A DNA stretch of 64,000 bases from Cryptomeria japonica. Its lineage: Eukaryota > Streptophyta > Pinopsida > Cupressales > Cupressaceae. A program made the translations under genes and the position numbers. Shown in pieces: positions 11,643 to 24,600 of this stretch. The stretch lies in the NCBI RefSeq assembly GCF_030272615.1, contig NC_081414.1, positions 307,687,164-307,751,163 on the forward strand. Reading direction: 5' to 3'. The notes below the pieces were generated by a model, which was not told where the DNA came from, ran no database searches, and was given only the letters and a program-made list of their open reading frames with translations. Position 1 is the stretch's first letter; each line of letters opens with the position of its first letter.

Positions 11643-11911
11643 AAGGTTTCATCACGACCTTGAATCTGAACAATTTACAGTGGCATCAATCAATAAATTT
11701 GTAGGTTATCAAGTCTTTCTTGATAAGATGCAAACTATTATTGAGGAACAAAGTAGCAGCAATAAGAAGTTGCGATGTTATCATCAAAACTGTTATTGTT
11801 GCAAGAAATGTGGCAGGTCCAGATCCTTATGAATTGGAGGAGTCGATTCACAAATTCCACGTTTTCATGGCCAAAAATAGGAAAGAACAAGAAGTGTCTC
11901 TTGACACTTAA
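11643..11911 (+). pseudogene. ORF-family copy 1, C-terminal continuation after the copia insertion
   Basis: Taking one copy of the aaggt duplication as the joint, the reading frame that ended at 4910 carries straight on here (FHHDLESEQFTVASIN...). A frameshift near 11765 moves it to another frame, which ends ELEESIHKFHVFMAKNRKEQ before a TAA. Its position matches the C-terminus of copy 2 (33200-33276), which has a similar helical, Lys/Glu-rich tail. Confidence 0.65.
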
Positions 11912-12780
11912 ATTGTGTTTTTGTTTCGTTGTTGGATGTAATTTCCTTTTGACAAATTACAGGTAATGTCAAAAGTTGTAATTGCAAGTAATCACATTAC
12001 TTGTATCTTGTAACATGTAAACAAATTACAAGTTGAAAGACAGTAAGACTGTAATTTGGAATAAGTCTTAGTTAGTTGGACTTCTCCCACTTTTTTCTCT
12101 CAACACATATTGGAGGGTGCTCTATGTAATATGAATCTTTTTGGCAAGCAAGAAAAACTCTGCAAAAATTTACAGTGATAAAAACTGTGTTTTATACTTG
12201 TAAATTTGACTCTCAAGCAATATAAGGAGAATACTTGAGTTTTCGGACTTTGTGTTGATACTTTGTTCATATATTCATTGTGTTCTTATGTCACAATGAT
12301 ATATTTTTCTCCATATACTTGAGATTCTAGTAAGGTTGTTGGAAAGAGCTTTAAGCTGATCTCTTGCAGACTTTGTGCTACAAATAGTGAGGATTAAAAT
12401 AGTATAGTTAAGTGTTCATGATAGAGAGAAGCTACAAGACTTTGTGCGTGTAACTGTTCTTGTTCATTACAGTTTAGAAGTGCATTATATTGTCAAACTT
12501 TGAGCTACTGTTTATTGTATATTGTTACCATAATAATCATCTTTAGAAGGTTGATAGGATAGTAGAAGAGTTGAAGACTTTAGGCTTCTATTTCTATTTT
12601 CCTGTCTCGGGGAAGCGACAGAAGACTTTGTGCTTTTATGGAAACTTCGCTTCCTATTGTATAAGCATTTTTGTAATTGTTGAAATTTCTTGAGAGTTTC
12701 TGAATTTGTTACTCTAAGTTGTAATTTCTTTTTTGAAAAAAGAAAAAAGAATATCATCTTTCTGAAAAAGAGAAAAAGAT
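11912..12780. other. AT-rich tail after copy 1, no gene seen
   Basis: There is no open frame with recognisable content. The motif agactttgtgct recurs loosely (near 12368, 12439 and 12622). An A/G-rich stretch at 12730-12780 is low complexity. It could be the 3' region of the element that carries copy 1, but I found no LTR boundary here. Confidence 0.5.
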
Positions 12781-14415
12781 GTTGTCCCACCCGAGTTAAA
12801 TTAGTATTTATAAGTTATAGTTAATTTATAATAGTTAGAAGAAGTAGGAAAGGAGGAGCCTTCCCTTAGAATTAGAAGAGTTTTTAATTCACACGCTATG
12901 GTTGAAACCATAGTTTTGCATGCCTTCCTAGGTGTACAAAATTTTCAACCATTACAAACCTTGATTCCATTTGGACACGACCATCTATGCTAATGAATTG
13001 TTCTTTGGAAGTGCCCTTAGATGATTAAAATGTAAGAACAAGACATCCAAAGATCAAACTCACATAAAAAATAAGGTATACCAGTGCTGAATAAGGTCTG
13101 ATTTCAATAAAGATGATCAAATATCATTTAATTCAGTCCTGCAAACAACTTCAATTCTAGCTAGGAACTTCAATAGGATTGATAATTTGGTAAAATTGCC
13201 CTCTATCAAAGCGATGCTGAGATAATCTCCTTCCAAATCCGCTTGCTTGATCAATGATGAAATTGCTGAAGTTTGATAAAGGTAATGTTACTGTCCTAGA
13301 TAATGAATTCACTGATCAAAGAGGTCAGTTCTCTGTGAATGATGGCCAAGTTTGATGCCTCAAATGACCTCTTCTTAATCCTAATCAAAGTCATCTTCAA
13401 TCAAGGGAATGAACTCGCCCTCTAGTAATGACAAAACTTGGCAATATGAAACATCAAATAGATTTGATTGGAATCGTTGCCCTCACAAGAACATTTGCAA
13501 TATCGATTTTGTGTTTGATCAAATGAACTGATCAAACGCACTTTATAGTTGCTTGGGAGGGGAATCACACCTCATCACAAGGCCGACTTTGTAATTATCA
13601 TTAAATGTTTTGCAAAATAACTCAAAGCTGACTTGAATCCTCAATTCAAAATTTTAAATAAAACGTCTATCATTCCTCATGGCGGGGTCCGATCAAAGCG
13701 TGCTCACATTAAATGCATATCCCTTGCAAATCACATTTATTAAATTGCACTCTTTGGGTGTCATTGGGCTAACCATTGCTTAGCACGCACCTTGTCATTG
13801 CCAAGGGAGGTCCTAAATCCTTAATTCGCACATTGTCATTGCCAAGGGAAGGAAGTGATTCCTTAAGTCGCACATTCTCATTGCCAAGGGAAGGAAGTAA
13901 TCCTTATGTCACTGATTTCCATTGCCAAGGGAAGTCCACAAAGCTAAAGCCGCTGATTTCCATTGCCAAAGGAAGAAAACATCTTGGGTTGCTGAGTAAA
14001 GGAAATCACCTAAGATGGTTAAATCGCACCTCGAGACCCCCAAAGGAAATGAAATCTGACTTGCTTGAAACTTGATTGAAACATAAAAACCCTTAGTTTG
14101 TTGATCTTGACCATCATCTTAAGTCAATGTCCTAGGCAATCAAAGGCAATGATAGAAATGTATTAAGTCACTCATCCGGGCAATCAAAGGAAATTGGATC
14201 TAGACAATCACCATGTCTTAGTTAAATTTACACTTGATTCCCATCAAAACAAACAAAAGAAGTGAATTCCAAACTCTCACTGTTGGATGTACCATCAACT
14301 TCAAACTCAATCACTCAAAAGGGATCGATCTTAACAAACTAACCTAACAAAACCTAAGACCGAAAGCGAAAGAGGGGGTCCCCATTTGTGATGGGGCGAT
14401 GTGTGAAATGGTCAC
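12781..14415 (-). mobile_element. LTR-like block on the minus strand (right end clear, left end uncertain)
   Basis: Read on the minus strand, 14415 begins TGTGACCATTTCACACATC followed by CCCCATcacaaATGGGGACC. This is the same double stem-loop start as the blocks at 50640, 50975 and 56875. As in those, a short tandem array lies downstream (13784-13975). No protein match was seen. The left limit at 12781 (tgttgtcccaccc) is a guess from the TG...CA rule, and no target duplication was confirmed. Confidence 0.55.
13784..13975. repeat. Degenerate tandem repeat, about five units
   Basis: The core cattgccaagggaagg recurs about every 45-55 bp, with partners such as gcacattgtcattgcc and ctgatttccattgcc. 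It lies inside the minus-strand LTR-like block. Confidence 0.8.
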
Positions 14416-17400
14416 AACTCTATACCATTTTGATTTTTCTATATCTACTATAGGTTCAATTTCAAGTCACATTGTTACCCTATACAATCCTAACTTTTAC
14501 AAGTATATTACTATATTGTCATTTTGTTGGTCCATTCAAAATAGTTGTAGGGTGTTAGAATATGAATTATTACTTGATCAATTTAGGCAAAAAGGAAGAT
14601 TGTCTGTACGTGCATGGAGAGAATGCAAAATGCAAAAAATACACCAAAAGACACCCTCCATTTTCACCAATCTCATAAATTAACCCCCCCCCCAAAGATT
14701 ACAATGTTCACATTTTATAATTAGTGATTACAAGGGTTTTACAAAAGCTTGATTTTTTATACAAAATGAACCTATTATAAAATCTAGAAAAATTGATTGT
14801 ACAGTTGTGTAATGCTTTCCAATAGCTTTCCCATGTCTATTCATTTTTGAAAAACAAGGATCCAAGGCAAAAGTTATGGCCTATTGAAGAAAAAACAACC
14901 AACTTCAACTTTCAATATCTAGAGAAAAGGGGCAAAATTATTAATTGAAACATATGTGGATGGAAAGTGCACTCTGTTAGTTTTTTGTCAACTATTTGTT
15001 TCCAAAATATACTTGAGACAAAAGTTATGCGAAAATGAAAAAAAGGCCCTATATGGCTCACAATTCAAGCCTTGGTGGCTGTTGGGTGGCCCCTAGGCAG
15101 TACTAGCGATGGAGCAAAGGTTGGGATAGGTATGTGTGGCATTTCAATGGCTACAAGGGCAATGGAAATCTTTGGCAAGCCCCTTTGTGTTTAGTGCTTG
15201 AACCTCAACACTATTCACTTAGCACTCGGTACTTAGGTGCTTAGCACTATGCAAACAGTGAGCTTTTTTTCTTTCAATTTTTTTTTAAAATGCCTTGCTA
15301 CCTATGACCTTCCAACAAAAAACAAATCGCCACAGATTCTCCTAACATCAAAACTAGGCGAGCTATATGAGAATAGGGATTGTAGGGCCTTTTGGATGCA
15401 ACGGTGAGGACATTTTGACCTAAAAACATTCCATATGAAAGTTAACCAAATTTGAAATTTAAACCCTTGTTTTCTACTATGTCATAGAATGACCAAATCA
15501 AGTGAAACAAAAGCCAATTATGAATTTTCAGAGCCTCCCAAACACATTGGAACAGTCAAAGAAGATGCCATTATAATCAAAATAGTTGCAATTAACAAAG
15601 CACACCAAAAACACAAATAAGAAATAAGGGATTAACATAACTTCATAATTCCTTTTGATTCTCTAGATTGTTTAAAAATGCAAGAGAAGTGGATACAAGA
15701 CTTCGCAAGATCATAAAAAACTCCAATCTCTCAATCAGGAACTCCAAACTTAAAAATCTCAAGCTCCAGTACCACTTTAGAAATATCAAGATGCTTAAAA
15801 AAAAAAAAATTGACAAAAAGATATAGAACTATAAGAATAACACAAACACAAACTAGAGAAATTAAGAGGTGCAAATTTCAAGATGACAAAACTGCATTAG
15901 AAACTCATAAAGATAAGCTGCATAAAGAAGTGAAAATACAAGCTACGCAGTGAGTTTTTATAGAGTTAGGGAGAGGATGGAGATGGAAAATTCAACAAAT
16001 ATAAAGAGACCACAAAGCAGTCTAAAATAGTAAATGTAACTTCCTTGTAGGGTGATGACACCTCAACAACCCACCCACTAATTAAAATCACCTTATTAAC
16101 CTAAATAAGCTAAAAAATGTCTAGGAAAAAGCTAGGATAATAGAAAAATAATTAGCTCAATAGGAAATAAATGCCTACACTAACACGGATTTCATTTTCT
16201 CCATCGCCTTTGTTAATGATCCTGAACCAGGATTTAAAAGGTGGGCTTTTATGTGGATGTGCAGTCTGGATGTATGTAGGATGAAAGGTTTGTTGATTCT
16301 AGTTTTGTGGATTTTTCAACTTAAGAGCCACTTTCAGTAATGGGGCAATGATTGGTTTGATGGTATTGTCCCTCTTGACCATGTTTTGTTTTAAACAAGT
16401 TATTGCAGCTATCGTCGTACTTGCTCAAGTTTGCAAGGATACCATTATCACCATTATTGAAGTTGTTCTCAATTTGATCTTGATTAAGAGGTTCATCAAA
16501 GTGGAATGAATGCTGATTGAAAGGAATTTCCGTGTTTGGGTTTTGATTCAATCTAGCTTGATATCTCATTTTAGGTGCCACGAGTTTGTTTGAGTTCCCT
16601 TTCAGACTGGTTTCACACAAGGGGTGAACAATAACACATACAGTAACAACCAAAGCTAGTCAAGTGGGTGTACAACCATGTAGTGGCTTACAGTCTGCAC
16701 TCCCTTAAAATGTGTCCAATAAATGGGCCCCAAACTATTGTCTTGTACCACCAATCCATAAAGAATATTGTGCTTGAAGATTACAGGAATGAGAAATCTT
16801 CCAAGATATAGCATGGAAACATTTATGATTGGAAAAATTTTATTTATGTGGAAAGCCTCAAGTTGAAAGCTGGATAATTCACTAAACCCCTAAGTAGCTA
16901 TAATTTGTAATATCCTTTGGCTCACCTTTGTAGAGTAATTGTAACTTGGAAAGAGCTTCTCTAAAAGAATCAAAGGCCATAATCTTTGCTTTGCTATGAG
17001 AAGTCTGAAAAGAGATGGCATACAATTCTCTCTGCATTCTGTCAACCAATAAAATATTTTGAATAGCTAAAAAGTTTACATTTGTCATCAATTTGGAAAG
17101 CTGTAGAAAAGTATTAGCTTCCAGAAATCAACAGAAAGATGAAAGATTCTACTTTGGTGATAGAAATTTTATTGTTCTTTCAAATCTTTTGGAGAAATGC
17201 ATCTTATCTTACACCAAGGAACACAAACATCAGCTGAACAAAAGAATTAAAAGCCGTGCATTACCTCTGTCATGTAAGAGAAAACTACAGAATAAAGAAA
17301 TAAACCAAATATCTTTTGACAACTTTACATGTGACTTGAAGACCAACATAAATAGCTCAATGCCAATTGCTTTACTAAAAAGCTGGTGACATGTATACTT

Positions 17401-17623
17401 GTTTAATACTACCACAAAGATGGCACAAGAACTAGGGAGAAACTAATCATTCATTTTCCTTGACGAGTCATATACATATTTTACATAGAAATTCAGACTT
17501 TTAATTTTCAATTGTTGTTTCTCCAGCTATTGCAGGTTAGGTTGCAATATAACATAGTAATATGGATTTTCAAGAGTATATAATACCTTTCAAAATAAAA
17601 TATAAAACTATGAATTTCCTTAC
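14416..17623. other. 3.2 kb 3' of the last PBP exon found, no gene assigned
   Basis: There are scattered short open frames without recognisable domains, a C run at 14682-14692, and A/T-rich sequence. The terminal PBP exon(s) after the KTGT exon must lie here or further left, because the exon at 17624 ends at a good donor. I could not find the expected WxGYD-type continuation. A 110-codon minus frame at 16321-16653, rich in Asn and Gln, is an outside possibility for a tail exon. Confidence 0.5.
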
Positions 17624-18610
17624 CACACAGGCCAACTCTGGAGTGAATCCAGCAAACCAGACATCTCTGTGCCCATCAGATGTCCCTGTTTTTCCTGCAC
17701 AGGGCCTACCTAATCTTGCTGCACGACCTGTCCCCTGCTCAACAACAGCCTGGGACATACGATAGCAAACAAAAATATGAACATCACAAAACGATTCCAC
17801 AAATTAAGAAACAATAGGTCTAAGAAAAGAAAACACTACCGCTAATAGAAAACTTGCCTGTAATAATTGCCGTATTTCTGAAATGGCATTTTCATCAACA
17901 ACACGCTGAGACTGAGTGCCTGATTGCTGCACTAAAACAAATTTGAAGATGATACTAAATCGATGGAATTATGTATAACTTACATAATTAACATAAACAA
18001 AAAAAACAGAAATTTTTTACCTCCACCTCTTCAAGGACACGACCATTACCAGTTTCCACACGTCTGATAATATATGGTTTGCGATAGAACCCCCCTGCAG
18101 CTATAGTTGAATAAACTGTTGCCAACTGCAAGGGAGTTACCTGCATGAACAGCCTTTCAATCCTAAGATCCATGGCAGGGCATAAACCTCAATCATAAAG
18201 ACAACAAATTGTTACATAAAGACATCTTGTACTCTGTGGCAAGCAATTTGTCAGTGTGATCATTCTTTTATGGACTTATTTAAAAGTCCCTTGCTAAGCA
18301 ATAACAGAGGAAAATATACATGAATTTGATATCTCTTCAAATTATATATTGAATGCAAACCTCACAACCTCCGAGTGACAATGGAAGTTCATGTGGAAGA
18401 GGACTCTCAATACCCAAAGCTCTACTCATGTTACAAACCTGAAAAATTCCCAAGATGATGAGCTATTGTTTTTTAAGTCGCAGCTTAGCAAATACAATCA
18501 CAATAATAATTTGAAAAATCTTATGTAATCACCTTATCCACTCCAATTTCTGCACATAGTTTAACTGTTGGAACATTTAAGGACTTTACCAAGGCTTCTT
18601 CAAGAGTCAC
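17624..18610 (-). CDS. Pbp: PBP exon cluster C: SxN and KTGT motifs (5 exons)
   Basis: Exon 18610-18533 encodes [18 protein letters not shown] with the SLN motif. Exon 18438-18361 encodes the LGI.SPLP...LSLGGCE helix. Exon 18140-18021 is the [17 protein letters not shown] region plus KPYIIRRVE. Exon 17926-17858 has the non-canonical donor CAG|gcaagt (a GC-AG intron). Exon 17749-17624 holds [21 protein letters not shown]. It ends at a GT donor (gtaagg), so at least one more exon is expected downstream. Introns within this cluster are short (94-279 bp), unlike the 19.6 kb intron just upstream. Confidence 0.95.
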
Positions 18611-21600
18611 CTGTGTTAGAAACATGTTTTAAATTTTAGCTGAAACAGCATATACATATACTAACCTTATGTTTTCCTCGAAAGACAATCATAAAGGGAT
18701 AATATTTGAATAGCTGACCAAAAGTGCTTCCTAATCAGCAGTGATGCCAACTAGCTGAAGTACCTTATATGTTAAGCATAAAAACGCTAGAAGCTAAAAC
18801 CATGAGGAAGAAAAATGCAAAAATACCAAGAAGGGAGAATTATAAACAAAATATAATTGGTTGCTATTACAATTGAAATGAGCAGACCAAGTGTTCCTGA
18901 TCCCACCTCATTGACAAGATCATAAATTATGTCGTCAAAGTGTTCTGCATCTCAATGGCTTGGAATGTATGATCAAGGAAATATATGAAATTCTAATACA
19001 TTCATGTTAGGATGCATTCAAAATTTTACATGAAAGTCTTGAAAACAACTGGATCTGGATTGAGAATAGCATATGGTCTTTGTTGAAGATATGTAGCTTC
19101 GGTCAGATTCCTCAGACCGATCTAATCAAATGTCCAAGTGGCCTATCGGCCTTGGACATTTGTACCATTATCTCTATCCTTTACTTACTGCAGATTTGTA
19201 TTCTAATTATCAATAATAATATTACATTATGATTATTATTGATTTGTATTATAATCATAATGTAATATCATTATCAATTATTACTGCTGTGTACTTTTAT
19301 TGATTACATATATAATCGGTCAATGTATTATACCGATCATGATTGAATTATAGTTATCAATTTGTTATCGCTTAATCATATATTATCTTAGTCTCACATA
19401 GAGTCGTGACCCTATGTGACCGGCGATTCTATTCTTATATTATTGCCTTTACTTCATTCGATGGTGACTAAGAAATCAATAACAGTGCAATATTCTCTTG
19501 GTGAAATATATACAGTGAACACAGCAACAAGAATCAGATCATTTCAAACTGTGTATAGTTCGATATTTCTGCAGTCAGCAAACATTAAGATATCAGTAAT
19601 AAAATATCATTCTGCATATAAAATTATTCATCTAGCATCCTCACAAATTAAAATTATCAGCCTTTCTAAATCTGATCTATACTTAACATGGTATCAGAGC
19701 CAAGTTTAAGAAAGATCTGATCAGATTTATTTGTTTGGCTCGACATGCAATAGCGACGGGTTTTGAATGATATTGAGTTGTATCAAGTGCGATACATAGA
19801 AAATGAAAATTTCTGTGTGCTCATGATGAGTTATCGGCCTTCTTAATCGATTGTAGACTCCAATTTGATCATTTCATTTGATCAAATTAAGGCCAATATT
19901 GCTCTCACTTCTGCATTTAATCCTCTGATCGTATTTGATGATACGTAGCTAGATATACCTACCTTGATCGAAATTTATTTGAGGGAGGATGATTCTGATT
20001 GGTGTCACACTGTAATGTGTGTAATTCTCAGATTTCCAAGAGATTTTTCATTTGTGACAGGTGGATTCACTAACATCACTCGGCATCATCAAGAAGAAAA
20101 CGAGCTCAGTGAATTCAATAGAAATAATAAGTTCGATCACCTTAGTGATGAAAATGAACAGCGAATGCATCTTTGAATGGACCTAAGATGGCAAAGTCAC
20201 ACAGTGAATGTGCTATCGATTCTATGATTTTGACCTCTAGGGTGGCGACTTAAGGTGCAGGTTTGAGGCTCAGCAAATTCATGTAACAATTGTATTCAAG
20301 ACGTAGCACCCTGCAACTTCAATTCACTCTGAAAATAACGGATATGCGTGAGGCGAAATGACCATTTCAAATTGATGATCGATTATTGGCAGTACTTACG
20401 AATTTGAGGAAAAGCGATCTGGAGTAACAAATAACATACAACGAATTGGACCTTGAAATACCTACCATTCCAACCTCTGATCTGCGATCAATGATTTTAG
20501 ACAACATTAAATTTAAATCTCTCAAAGGATTATGTTGAGGAATCGATGTTATGTGATCATAAGTCTGAAAGTGATCATGTTATTTGATCAATTTCGTATC
20601 GTTTTTACTTCGTCCATTCTTCGATTCAATCGGTTAGCTTCATCGTTAAATCAGATAAGCAGTAATATCAATCTAATTGATGCCGACCGTGCTGATTTCA
20701 AATGGTGGTTGAACAATCTTAATCTAACATAAAAAGATGAAAACGGACCCCACCAAAGCAGCGATACTGAGTTGCTCTATTTTCAGCAAAGAGGCTTCAT
20801 TGTGGCCAATAGCTATTAAGTCACCAATATCTGCAGTGGAGTGAGAATTTCTTAAGATGGCGAAAAGTATCAGCTTATAACATGGTGAAGGTTCGATGGG
20901 TCTAGTGCAGACCTGAAAAGCACTCAAATGCAACAATTAAAAAGATTTTGACTTCAACGAGATAAGTATTTCATAATATTCATGAATTTCTATGTGGCAA
21001 AGGGTTAACTAGGAGGCAGGGCTGTATATGTGGATGAGGAGATGAGACTCAGCTACAAGACTAACTCAATGGGAACAGACAAATAAAGAAATAAGTTCTT
21101 TTATGTTTGAATGATGTTCATGAATTTTCATATAGTTATTAATTCATGCTATAACATTGGAATAGTGAATTGTTATCTCTATTTGTACTTGTCATAAAGA
21201 AATCAAGATAGGTGGAGGCCTCATGTGTCCTAGGTGCAATGCATGTGTTTGTGAACTTCCAACTGAATGCCATATCTATGCGTCATCTGGGTTGTCATGA
21301 TGATTGCTGGAGGTGTTGGTCACTCTACTGATGGGAGATTTGGAATTGGTGTGATGGCTGCAGTGATAGAATGCCTTGTTGATGTAGGGTAATGAACCTG
21401 TATCATGCTCAATTATACTTCTTGATCACTACAACATTGAAGGTAGCAAAGTTGAGACAAGAGGGCTCTCCCAATGAGAGGAAGCAGATTGCGAGGGAAT
21501 TTTGTTCTAATCTCAGGATGGTCATATTCCTATCTGGTCTAGAGATCGATTTTATGACAATAGGTCCAAGGTGGTCTTGGATCTAGCACTTTCAGCCATA

Positions 21601-24600
21601 TGTAGATCATACCAGATGATGAGAGTCTCTTGAAGCAAGATATCTTACATGATTGGATCCATGTGAGCAGGGGATGCTTCTGTAATAGAGGGAGCAACTG
21701 AGAAGATAAGCTTCAATTGATATTTGAGGATCTTGACCATATTGATTCAGATGGAGTGGACTATGTTGAGATGGTTTCTCTAGTGATCAATCAAAGATAG
21801 AGTCTCATGTATGTAGGCTGGAAGGCCTTTATATTGGCTCCTAGGTCATGAGATTCCTAGATAGATGGATACTTGGTGAACTTGGAATACACCAAGAGTG
21901 AAGCAGACTTCAACCTTGTATTTCATAAAAGGTTAAGGCATGTGAAGATCAAGTGGAAAGGTATGCTATTCAATAGGATACATTAGTACTAATGAACAGA
22001 CGATGGACATTCTCACCAAGCCTCCCTTCAGAATAAAGTTTGAGTACTTTTGAGGTAAGCTTGGTATGGTAAAGAATGCAGCCCTAGCTGAGATTGAGTC
22101 TCAGCATCATTGATTTGTTTGTGTTGCTCATTGTACTAATGTATTTTTTCTCTTTATAAGATGTTTAAAGTGTAAACTCTTATTAAATGCAATCTTATTA
22201 ATCTTATATGGTTCATGTGTGTGACTCTATGACAACATTGGTTCAATACTTATGTGCTTGATGAGCCACAGTGGACATCATTGTGAGGTGACAATCTCTC
22301 AATGATGAACACTTGTACATCTGATAATTATTGTAAGGTGACGATCTTACGATATTGATTGATCATACTATTATGATGGATATCATGAGACATGATATCT
22401 ATGGATATGTCATAGTGGTTTATATCTCTAGTAGTAATATCTATGGATATCCCATAATGGTGGATGTCATGAGAAGTGATATCCGTGGACAAGCCATAAT
22501 GGTGGATATTATATAAAGAGATATTCATGGTGGATTTCATGTGATGTGAAATCTATGGACATGCCATGTAGTAATTTCTTTAGATATACCATGATGGTGG
22601 ATATCATGAGACGTGATATCTGTGGACAAGCCATAATGGTGGATATGATCTAAAGAATCATTTATGGTGGATATCATGTGACTTGATATCCATGGACATG
22701 CCATAAATACTTGATATCACAGTGAGGTGATATCTTCCTCTTACTCATGTAGAAAGGATAGAAGGATTCCTCCCTAGCTAAGAGGGAGAGTTGAAGATAT
22801 GTAGCTTCGGTCGGATTCCTCAAACCGATCTAATCAAATGTCCAAGTGGCCTATCGGCCTTGGACATTTGTACCATTATCTCTATCCTTTACTTACTGCA
22901 GATTTGTATTCTAATTATCAATAATAATATTACATTATGATTATTATTGATTTGTATTATAATCATAATGTAATATCATTATCAATTATTACTGCTGTGT
23001 ACTTTTATTGATTACATATATAATTGGTCAATGTATTATACTGATCATGATTGAATTATAGTTATCAATTTGTTATCGCTTAATCATATACTATCTTAGT
23101 CTCACAGAGTCGTGACCCTATATGACCGGCGATTCTATTCTTATATTATCGCCTTTGCTTCATTCGAAGGTGACTAAGAAATCAATAACAGTGCGATATA
23201 CTCTGAGCGATATTTGGTGAAATATATACAGTGAACACAGCAACAAGAATCGGATCATTTTGAACTGTGTATAGTTCGATATTTCTGCAGTCAGCAAACA
23301 TTAAGATATCACTAATAAAATATCATTCTGCATATTAAAATATTCATCTAGCATCCTCCCAAATTAAAATTATCAGCCTTTCTAAATCTGATCTATACTT
23401 AACAGTCTTTATTAAATGTTTGATATGTTGAATTGATGGATGAAACTAAAAAAAGCCTTACAGATTGAACATGAAGACTTTTTTGCTTGCAAACAACTAT
23501 CAAGCAGCAAAGGTCAGAAAGAGGTATGTGTATTGAATTTAAAAAACTGGCAGAAGATATACCAAGACTTTAATCAGAGGAAAACAAAAAGACCACATCA
23601 TGATGATACTAAATAACTTAGCATGTTAAAGCCACTTATTTTCTAAATGTCAAGTGCTTGTTTATACAAAACTAGATATAAATGCAGAAGTAACAATATG
23701 TTTAACTAAACTAATGAGGCCTTTGATATAAGTGGAAAATCCCACATTAACTATGTATTATTCCCTCACAATCTCAAAATCTTGTTAATATGTTTAAGAA
23801 AATGGCTTCCTCATAAGAGTTGCTAAAGCCTCAAAAGCCCTACTAATGCAACAATAAACAACATAGTTTCATGTCCTCTTGGGCTTCCTAAAAGAACTTA
23901 AGAGATACACTATCCTTCAACTCAATTTATGACCATTCTCATCATTTTGTCATAAATGATCTATAATCATGTTATTTGGGTTTTAAGTCACCAGCTTATT
24001 CTTTCTCAATAATATTATTATATCAGTGCTATGAGTTGCATTTCCAAAACATCTCGTCTGAATGCACCTTTTCTATATTTTTATCAAACCTACAATATTA
24101 TGTGGCTCGAAATTCTCTAGGTCTACTATAGGAATAGTTGAGTGGATGTTTATTGAGAACATTGAGACAACTATGCTGCATCACATATAAGAACATTATT
24201 CATCAAAGTATCATCTAGGAAGAATTTGATCAACAAACATGCTACCTTAGACCTACTGGCATTGTGTTGTCATTGATGTCAACCGGTAGAGGCATTGTGG
24301 CTGTCATTGATGTCAACCGGTAATGGTGTCATTGATGTCAACTAGTCTAGCATGTTACCGGTATAGCCTGTCACTGGTAAGAAGAGGATGTCAACCGGCA
24401 TTGTGATCATTGGAGTCGCCGGTACACAAGTTAGTGTTGGCTTGTGTTGAAGAGATAAGCATGTGATCGGTAAGAAAGCAAGAATGATCCATAAAGAATG
24501 TGCAGACAATCGGAATGCAGTTGGATGTCAACTCCCACCAGATAAAGATGATGTCACGGGATGAAGAGAAGACTGACAAAGAGTGTGCCCAACCGGATCA

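Larger units (their letters stand above)
4906..11647 (+). mobile_element. Ty1/copia LTR retrotransposon, nearly full length, inactive
   Basis: Both ends are defined. The target duplication aaggt is at 4906-4910 and 11643-11647. LTRs begin TGTTAATG and end TTTAACA. A primer site follows the 5' LTR and a purine tract precedes the 3' LTR. The internal order is gag, zinc knuckle, protease, integrase, RT, RNase H, which is copia order. Stops interrupt at 6517, 6572, 7969 and 8218, and at least two frame changes occur (gag to knuckle, protease to integrase). The LTRs differ mainly by transitions (about 10 in the first 150 bp), so the insertion is not recent. It landed inside ORF-family copy 1. Confidence 0.96.
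19076..23409 (+). mobile_element. Copia element 2: internally deleted, non-autonomous
   Basis: The target duplication gtctt is at 19076-19080 and 23405-23409. The LTRs are at 19081-19688 and 22789-23404, with a primer site at 19689. The 3.1 kb interior lacks gag, protease, integrase and most of RT. Only RT and RNase H scraps remain (about 21880-22100), among them [21 protein letters not shown] split by small changes, matching the Pol end of copia element 1. Several short direct repeats lie before the 3' LTR. Total length is 4324 bp. Confidence 0.95.

Noticed and set aside
16321-16653. 110-codon minus frame considered as the last PBP exon
   Set aside because: Asn/Gln-rich without similarity to the expected C-terminal transpeptidase segment, and no firm acceptor; mentioned only as an outside possibility.
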